From contig JAJUKC010000003.1 in assembly GCA_029264995.1 (NCBI GenBank), positions 1 to 64,000 on the forward strand: 64,000 bases of DNA. Direction: 5' to 3'. The notes under the pieces were generated by a model. That model saw only the letters and a list, made by a program, of their open reading frames with translations. It did not search any database and was not told where the DNA came from. The translations under genes were made by a program, and so were the position numbers. Position 1 is the stretch's first letter. Each line of letters begins with the position of its first letter. The stretch comes from Marinobacter sp. (GTDB taxonomy: Bacteria; Pseudomonadota; Gammaproteobacteria; Pseudomonadales; Oleiphilaceae). Shown here in pieces: positions 58,000 to 64,000 of the stretch.

Positions 58000-59052
58000 G
58001 TGACTTCCAGACGTACGTTGCCTGCGGAGTGGGCTCCCCAAAGCGCAGTCATGTTGACGTGGCCTCATCCCGGAACCGACTGGGCGCGGCGAATGGCCGA
58101 CGTAGAGCCCGTGTTCGAGGCCATTGCCAAAGCGGTCCTCCGTTTTGAACATCTGGTGATCAGCTGCGAATTCGTGGCACGTCTCCAGCAACTTGGCCAG
58201 CAGCTGAACGCTTATGCCGAAGGCAATGGGTTACCAGGCCGCGTGATCACTGTGCCAGCCCCGGCCAACGACACCTGGGCCAGGGACCACGGCCCCATCA
58301 CCGTGGATACCACCGACGGCCCGACACTGCTGGACTTCCGATTCAATGCCTGGGGAGACAAATTTCCCTGGGAAAAAGACGATGCCCTCAACCGGCACCT
58401 GGCGAACGCGGGCGTTTTCGGCAAACACCCACTGCAGCCAGTGGATTTTGTCCTGGAAGGTGGCTCGATAGAATCCGATGGCGCCGGCACCTTGCTCACT
58501 ACCAGCGAGTGCCTTCTGACTCCGTCCAGAAACCCATCCATGGATCGGACCGCGATCGAGCAGTTGCTGGAAGAGGTCCTTGGGGTCGATCGTATTCTCT
58601 GGCTCAACCACGGTTATCTGGCGGGCGACGATACCGACAGCCACATCGATACCCTGGCACGGTTCTGTGCGCCTGATCATATCTGCTATGTAGCATGCCC
58701 GGACGTTGCGGACGAACACTACAGCGCCCTGGCGGCCATGGAAGAAGAATTGCAGGAATTCCGTCAGGCCGACGGCAGCCCCTATCGCCTGACCCCCCTG
58801 CCGTGGCCTGACCCGATTCACGATGAAGACGGTGAACGGTTGCCAGCAACCTACGCCAATTTTCTGATCATCAATGGCGCAATCTTGCTGCCGGTTTACG
58901 ACGTGCCACAGGACGAAGAAGCGATCCGTATCATGGCGGACCTATTCCCCGACCGGGAAATCGTTCCGATCAACTGCCGCCCGCTTATTTATCAGCACGG
59001 CAGCCTGCATTGCGTGACCATGCAAATTCCTTCCGGAGTGGTAACCGTATGA
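58000..59052 (+). CDS. aguA: Agmatine deiminase
   Basis: The enzyme of about 350 residues converts agmatine to N-carbamoylputrescine. It has the porphyromonas-type peptidyl-arginine deiminase fold with AEWAPQSAVMLTWPH, NDTWARDHGPI, LEGGSIESDGAGTLLTT, HGYLAGDDTDSHIDTLARF and the nucleophilic cysteine in HGSLHCVTMQIP. The frame opens at a TTG (57976); I prefer the GTG at 58000, which gives the usual N-terminus. Its stop overlaps aguB as ATGA. Confidence 0.93.
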   Translation: MTSRRTLPAEWAPQSAVMLTWPHPGTDWARRMADVEPVFEAIAKAVLRFEHLVISCEFVARLQQLGQQLNAYAEGNGLPGRVITVPAPANDTWARDHGPITVDTTDGPTLLDFRFNAWGDKFPWEKDDALNRHLANAGVFGKHPLQPVDFVLEGGSIESDGAGTLLTTSECLLTPSRNPSMDRTAIEQLLEEVLGVDRILWLNHGYLAGDDTDSHIDTLARFCAPDHICYVACPDVADEHYSALAAMEEELQEFRQADGSPYRLTPLPWPDPIHDEDGERLPATYANFLIINGAILLPVYDVPQDEEAIRIMADLFPDREIVPINCRPLIYQHGSLHCVTMQIPSGVVTV

Positions 59053-59972
59053 TCAGCACGAACATCGGCTCCAGCCTCAAGGTCGCAGCCGTTCAGCAAA
59101 CCTGCAGCCCCGACAAGAATCAGAGCCTCGCCACATCGGAACGCCTGATCCGCAAGGCGGCCAAGGATGGAGCTCAACTGGTTGTCCTGCAGGAACTGCA
59201 CGCCACACAGTATTTCTGCCAGACCGAAGACACCGCTATTTTTGAGCTGGCCGAACCCATTCCCGGGCCCACCAGCAACTATCTGTCTGGTCTCGCAAAA
59301 GAATTGAGCGTTGTGCTTGTGGGTTCTATTTTTGAAAGGCGCATGAATGGCGTTTACCACAACACATCTGTGGTGTTCGACACCGATGGCAGCCTGGCCG
59401 GGCTATACCGCAAAATGCATATCCCGGACGACCCGGGCTTCTATGAGAAATTCTACTTTACCCCCGGCGATGCCACCTTCAATGATGGCCGCAGCGGGTT
59501 TACCCCCATCCAGACTTCCGTTGGCAAACTGGGGGTGCTGGTGTGCTGGGACCAGTGGTACCCGGAAGCGGCCCGGCTGATGGCATTGGCCGGTGCAGAA
59601 ATACTGATCTACCCCACGGCCATTGGCTGGGACGTGACCGACGATCCGGACGAACAGGCCCGACAACTGGAAGCCTGGGTAACCGTTCAGCGCGGCCACG
59701 CGGTAGCCAACAACCTTCCGGTGATTGCTCCGAATCGCGTGGGTATCGAGCCGGATCCTTCCGGCCACAGTGACGGCATTCGTTTCTGGGGTAACAGTTT
59801 CATCTGCGGCCCCCAGGGCGAATTTCTGGCCCGTGCCAACGAGACTGACGAGTGCATCCTGTCGGTAACCCTGGATCGCCAGCGTACCGAATCCATCCGT
59901 AGAATCTGGCCGTACCTCAGGGACAGACGCATCGATGCCTACGGCGACATTCTGAAACGGGTGAGGGACTAG
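59049..59972 (+). CDS. aguB: N-carbamoylputrescine amidohydrolase
   Basis: The 307-residue nitrilase-superfamily enzyme hydrolyses N-carbamoylputrescine to putrescine. The Glu-Lys-Cys triad is in VLQELHATQYF, GLYRKMHIPDD and VLVCWDQWYPEAAR. Together with AguA it turns agmatine into putrescine. The two genes overlap by four bases (ATGA), so they are probably coupled. The frame extends to 59010 but that part lies inside aguA. Confidence 0.95.
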   Translation: MISTNIGSSLKVAAVQQTCSPDKNQSLATSERLIRKAAKDGAQLVVLQELHATQYFCQTEDTAIFELAEPIPGPTSNYLSGLAKELSVVLVGSIFERRMNGVYHNTSVVFDTDGSLAGLYRKMHIPDDPGFYEKFYFTPGDATFNDGRSGFTPIQTSVGKLGVLVCWDQWYPEAARLMALAGAEILIYPTAIGWDVTDDPDEQARQLEAWVTVQRGHAVANNLPVIAPNRVGIEPDPSGHSDGIRFWGNSFICGPQGEFLARANETDECILSVTLDRQRTESIRRIWPYLRDRRIDAYGDILKRVRD

Positions 59973-59979
59973 AACCGGC

Positions 59980-60891
59980 ATGAAACAGAAAATGGACACG
60001 GTCGTCAGCGCCCTTAACAAGATATTGCTGGGCAAGGAAAATCAGGTTCGTCTGGCACTCTGCGGCCTGCTGGCCCGCGGCCACCTGCTGATCGAAGATA
60101 TCCCGGGCATGGGCAAGACCACCCTCTCCCATGCACTGGCAAAAATCATGGGGCTGAGCTATCAGCGAATCCAGTTCACCAACGACCTGCTGCCCGCAGA
60201 CGTTCTGGGCTACTCCATGTATGACAAGCAGGCCGGTGGGTTGGTGTTTCACCCGGGCCCCATCTTCGCCCAGGTAGTTCTGGCAGACGAGATCAACCGC
60301 GCGTCACCGCGCACCCAAAGCGCCCTTCTGGAAGCCATGGAAGAAAGGCAGGTATCCATTGAGGGGGAAACCCGACCACTACCAACCCCGTTCTTTGTGA
60401 TCGCAACCCAGAACCCGATTGAGCAAGGTGGCACCTTCCCCCTGCCTGAGTCCCAGCTTGACCGGTTTCTGATGAGGCTCCGGCTGGGCTACCCCGACCC
60501 GAAAGCGGAACGGGAGCTACTGGAAGGCGAAGACCGCAAGCATCTTACCGACCGGTTGAAGGCCATACTGCCACACGATGAACTGGTGGCCTTGCAGCAG
60601 GCCGTGGAAAAGGTATCCGCCAGCCCGGCTTTGCTGGATTATCTGCAACGCCTTCTGGAGCAGAGCCGGCGCATGCCCGGACTGCTTTACGGCTTGTCCC
60701 CGCGGGCGGGCCTCGGCCTTTTACGGGCGGCCAAAGCCTGGGCGCTAATGGAAGGTCGCAACCACGTACTGCCCGACGACGTGCAGGCCGTCTTCCCCGC
60801 CGTAGCCGAGCACCGGCTGGAACAGGGGGAATCCGGCAAAGCCCGGGAGCGGGTGCGCCAGCTGTTAACCACAGTATCAGTGCTTGAATAA
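59980..60891 (+). CDS. MoxR-family AAA+ ATPase
   Basis: The 303-residue ATPase has Walker A GMGKTTL, Walker B VVLADEINRASPRTQSALLEAMEERQV, a sensor region IATQNPIEQGGTFPLPESQLDRF and a C-terminal lid. MoxR proteins help assemble or activate partner complexes, usually encoded beside DUF58/VWA and transglutaminase-like proteins. None of these follows here; trxB comes next after a 177-base spacer. Its partner must lie elsewhere or be lost. It is seven bases after aguB, in the same direction. Confidence 0.93.
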   Translation: MKQKMDTVVSALNKILLGKENQVRLALCGLLARGHLLIEDIPGMGKTTLSHALAKIMGLSYQRIQFTNDLLPADVLGYSMYDKQAGGLVFHPGPIFAQVVLADEINRASPRTQSALLEAMEERQVSIEGETRPLPTPFFVIATQNPIEQGGTFPLPESQLDRFLMRLRLGYPDPKAERELLEGEDRKHLTDRLKAILPHDELVALQQAVEKVSASPALLDYLQRLLEQSRRMPGLLYGLSPRAGLGLLRAAKAWALMEGRNHVLPDDVQAVFPAVAEHRLEQGESGKARERVRQLLTTVSVLE

Positions 60892-60990
60892 TCCGGGTCT
60901 GACCACATAGCAAGGTTTTATAAGCTGCATTGGCGTAAACGAATGGCAGCCCGGTCATTTCATGTTAGCCTTTTGCCAGATTTCAGATGA

Positions 60991-62022
<1,032 letters not shown>

Positions 62023-62037
62023 CAGCTCAGGAGCAGA

Positions 62038-62754
62038 ATGACGTCGCTACCCTGGCTGGATCCTGATCAACTCTGGTTTCCTCCGGCTGAAGAAGCGCTG
62101 GAGGATCCCGATGGCCTGCTTGCCCTGGGTGGCGACCTGTCTCCGGAACGCCTGATTCTGGCCTATCGAAATGGTATTTTCCCCTGGTTCAGTGACGACC
62201 AGCCTATACTCTGGTGGTCACCGAATCCCCGGTGCGTTCTGTTTCCGTCCGACATCCATATCTCCCGGAGTCTGCGCCGGACACTGAACCAGCGCCGATT
62301 TCATATCACCACCGATCACTGCTTCGGCCGCATCATCCGGCTCTGCGCAAACACACGCGCTGAGGGCACCTGGATAACTGACGAAATGATGGCAGCGTAT
62401 ACAGAACTTCATAAACGTGGCATCGCCCACTCTATTGAAGTCTGGAATCGCAACAATGAGCTCGCAGGCGGCATGTACGGGCTGGCTATCGGCCGCTGCT
62501 TCTTCGGCGAATCCATGTTTTCACTGGAAACCAACGCCTCCAAGGTTCTGATGGTGCACCTGGCACATCAGTTGGGTGAATGGGGCTATCAGTTCATGGA
62601 TTGTCAGGTGGAGAGCGATCATCTGCTGACAATGGGTGCGAGCAGTATTCCTAGGGCCGAGTTTTTATCTATACTCAGGGCATGTGTCGATCGGAAACCG
62701 GACCAGCCAGACTGGAACTTCAGCTGGCAATGGCCCTGCCCGGAGGTGAAATGA
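62038..62754 (+). CDS. aat: Leucyl/phenylalanyl-tRNA-protein transferase
   Basis: The 238-residue transferase adds Leu or Phe from aminoacyl-tRNA to N-terminal Arg or Lys, creating a degron read by ClpS-ClpAP. Conserved parts are PDGLLALGGDLSPERLILAYRNGIFPWF, WWSPNPRCVLFP, GTWITDEMMAAYTELH and GRCFFGESMFS. Its stop overlaps bpt as ATGA. Length and motifs are those of intact members. Confidence 0.97.
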   Translation: MTSLPWLDPDQLWFPPAEEALEDPDGLLALGGDLSPERLILAYRNGIFPWFSDDQPILWWSPNPRCVLFPSDIHISRSLRRTLNQRRFHITTDHCFGRIIRLCANTRAEGTWITDEMMAAYTELHKRGIAHSIEVWNRNNELAGGMYGLAIGRCFFGESMFSLETNASKVLMVHLAHQLGEWGYQFMDCQVESDHLLTMGASSIPRAEFLSILRACVDRKPDQPDWNFSWQWPCPEVK

Positions 62755-63464
62755 GTAATCTCAGAACGCTCGTTTTCTTTGCCACCCCTCCTCACGATTG
62801 CAGTTACCTGCCAGACCGTGAAGCGACCACCATGTTTGTGGACCCTCGCGCCCACATCGACAAAAAACTCTACAGTCAGTTAACCGCACTGGGCTTCCGC
62901 CGCAGCGGCTCACATTACTACCGTCCGCACTGTGAAAGCTGTAACGCCTGTGTTCCGGTACGCCTGCAGGTAGGCCAATTCGAGCCAGACCGGAATCAAC
63001 GCCGAGTGCTTCGCAAAAATGCCGACCTCGACTGCAAGCTGGTGCCAGCAGCATTCAGTGAACGCTATTACCGGCTGTATGCCCACTATATAGAGGAGCG
63101 TCATCGCGACGGTGACATGTATCCACCTTCAAGAGAGCAATTTACCTCGTTCCTCGTGGAGGGGGCTACCGACTCCTGGTTCCTTGAAATGTCCCTTGAT
63201 GGCGAACTGGTGGGACTGGCAGCCGTCGACCTGCTGGATGATGGCCTGTCCGCCATCTACACCGTCTTCGCCCCGGAACTGGAGCACCGGAGCCTGGGCA
63301 CTTTCGCCGTGCTCTGGCAGATTGAGGAAGCCAAACGGCGGGAATTGCCGCATCTGTATCTGGGGTACTGGATAAAAGAATGCCGGAAAATGAACTATAA
63401 AACCCGCTTTAAACCCATTGAGGCCTTGCGGGATGGCCACTGGCGCAAGATGTCGACCGACTGA
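62751..63464 (+). CDS. bpt: Aspartate/glutamate leucyltransferase
   Basis: The 237-residue protein adds Leu to N-terminal Asp or Glu, feeding the same N-degron pathway as Aat. It has the ATE-type DCSYLPDREATTMFVDP, the cysteine-rich SHYYRPHCESCNACVPVR and WIKECRKMNYKTRF. It is coupled to aat by ATGA and precedes infA. Confidence 0.95.
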   Translation: MSNLRTLVFFATPPHDCSYLPDREATTMFVDPRAHIDKKLYSQLTALGFRRSGSHYYRPHCESCNACVPVRLQVGQFEPDRNQRRVLRKNADLDCKLVPAAFSERYYRLYAHYIEERHRDGDMYPPSREQFTSFLVEGATDSWFLEMSLDGELVGLAAVDLLDDGLSAIYTVFAPELEHRSLGTFAVLWQIEEAKRRELPHLYLGYWIKECRKMNYKTRFKPIEALRDGHWRKMSTD

Positions 63465-63545
63465 ATTTTGCCAAACGTGGAGAATTCAGGCAGAATTGCG
63501 CAATTTAAAATCACCGAAAAGTATTCCGAACGAGGTTTCTACTGA

Positions 63546-63764
63546 ATGGCGAAATCAGATGTCATTGAAATGGAAGGCGTTATTGTCGATACCCTTCCCA
63601 ACACCATGTTCCGCGTTGAGCTGTCCAACGGCCACGTTGTGACTGCACACATCTCCGGAAAAATGCGCAAGAACTACATCCGCATTCTGACTGGTGACAA
63701 GGTCAAGGTTGAGCTGACTCCCTACGACCTCAGCAAGGGCCGCATCGTTTACCGCGCCCGTTAA
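63546..63764 (+). CDS. infA: Translation initiation factor IF-1
   Basis: The 72-residue S1/OB-fold protein matches IF-1 over its whole length: [20 protein letters not shown], the [20 protein letters not shown] strand region and [13 protein letters not shown] at the end. It binds the ribosomal A site during initiation. It ends at a terminator and converges with clpA. Confidence 0.99.
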   Translation: MAKSDVIEMEGVIVDTLPNTMFRVELSNGHVVTAHISGKMRKNYIRILTGDKVKVELTPYDLSKGRIVYRAR

Positions 63765-63783
63765 TCGGCCAGGCTGACATCTG

Positions 63784-63811
63784 AAAAGCCCCGCAAGTGC
63801 GGGGCTTTTTT
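63784..63811. terminator. Bidirectional terminator between infA and clpA
   Basis: AAAAGCCCCGC (63784-63794) pairs perfectly with GCGGGGCTTTT (63799-63809) around AAGT, with a T run following. It lies between the converging infA and clpA genes. Confidence 0.93.
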
Positions 63812-63814
63812 GTA

Positions 63815-64000
63815 TCACACGGCTTCAGCCGGTTCGTCCTCGTAATCAAAGGTCAGCTCGTCGTCCTTGAGCTGAATGAACACATCACCACCGTGCTCCG
63901 ATAGCCGGCCGAACAGGATCTGCTCCGCCAGCGGACGCTTGATCTTGTCCTGGATCAGGCGCGCCATCGGCCGGGCCCCCATGGTCACGTCATAGCCTTT
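63815..64000 (-). CDS. clpA: ATP-dependent Clp protease ATP-binding subunit ClpA (C-terminal part)
   Basis: Only the last 61 codons lie in the window. They read KGYDVTMGARPMARLIQDKI followed by KRPLAEQILFGRL, the conserved D2 small-domain end of ClpA, and finish in a short acidic tail. ClpA unfolds N-degron substrates brought by ClpS for degradation by ClpP. Its position next to aat, bpt and infA is a conserved gammaproteobacterial arrangement. The rest is outside the right edge. Confidence 0.93.
   Translation of the reverse strand, partial: KGYDVTMGARPMARLIQDKIKRPLAEQILFGRLSEHGGDVFIQLKDDELTFDYEDEPAEAV

Overview
The window is a continuous piece of a gammaproteobacterial chromosome, most likely Marinobacter or a close relative. 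This is inferred from gene order, moderately high GC with a strong preference for G or C at third codon positions, and several gene neighbourhoods shared with Pseudomonas. There is no rRNA operon, prophage, insertion sequence, integrase or CRISPR array. Nearly all of it is housekeeping DNA. The less standard parts are 1.2-5.7 kb, the intergenic repeat near 27.6 kb, and a few small membrane or exported proteins.

Layout. 0.3-6.8 kb: galU, an XRE-type regulator, a frameshifted ORF, a CDP-alcohol phosphatidyltransferase-like membrane protein overlapping a YceI-family protein, an unrecognised exported protein paired with a secreted lipase-like hydrolase, an EamA transporter and tRNA-Val. 7-17.3 kb: a DUF2897-like small protein, a pseudouridine synthase, a UDP-glucuronate epimerase, a TIGR04219-type outer-membrane protein, then dapA-bamC-purC, bcp, an AI-2E family permease with a TusA-like protein, bepA and nadA. 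17.5-27.5 kb: two identical tRNA-Lys genes, the ybgC-tolQRAB-pal-cpoB envelope operon, ruvCAB and aspS. 27.5-33.1 kb: a palindromic intergenic repeat, a FabR-type regulator, tadA-galE-ugd-HIT and a zinc alcohol dehydrogenase. 33.1-45.3 kb: guaBA, xseA, a PrpE-like acyl-CoA synthetase, a cold-shock gene with a long leader, leuA divergent from an Lrp/AsnC regulator, a TetR regulator and proS. 45.3-54.2 kb: comEC, then a tightly overlapping exbB-exbD-msbA-lpxK-trm112-kdsB-PTP-murB series. 54.2-64 kb: a DUF2062 protein, lolD with one lolC/E gene, a PilZ protein, a small exported protein, aguA-aguB, a lone MoxR ATPase, trxB-aat-bpt, infA and the 3' end of clpA.

How the genes fit together. Envelope construction dominates: Tol-Pal, BamC, BepA, Lol, MsbA, LpxK, KdsB and MurB. 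GalU, Ugd, GalE and the UDP-glucuronate epimerase form a route from glucose-1-phosphate to UDP-glucuronate, UDP-galactose and UDP-galacturonate, spread over three loci. Aat, Bpt and ClpA form most of the bacterial N-degron pathway. Many adjacent genes overlap by ATGA, TTGA or longer overlaps, which suggests translational coupling. Six genes appear to start at TTG.

No clear previously undescribed multi-gene system is evident. The best candidates for novelty are the exported-protein/lipase pair (3452-5645), the 105-bp palindromic element (27555-27659), the PilZ protein with a long helical insertion (56895-57479) and the nested hairpin before trxB (60992-61034). All functional calls come from reading motifs and recalling family features; no database search was run.
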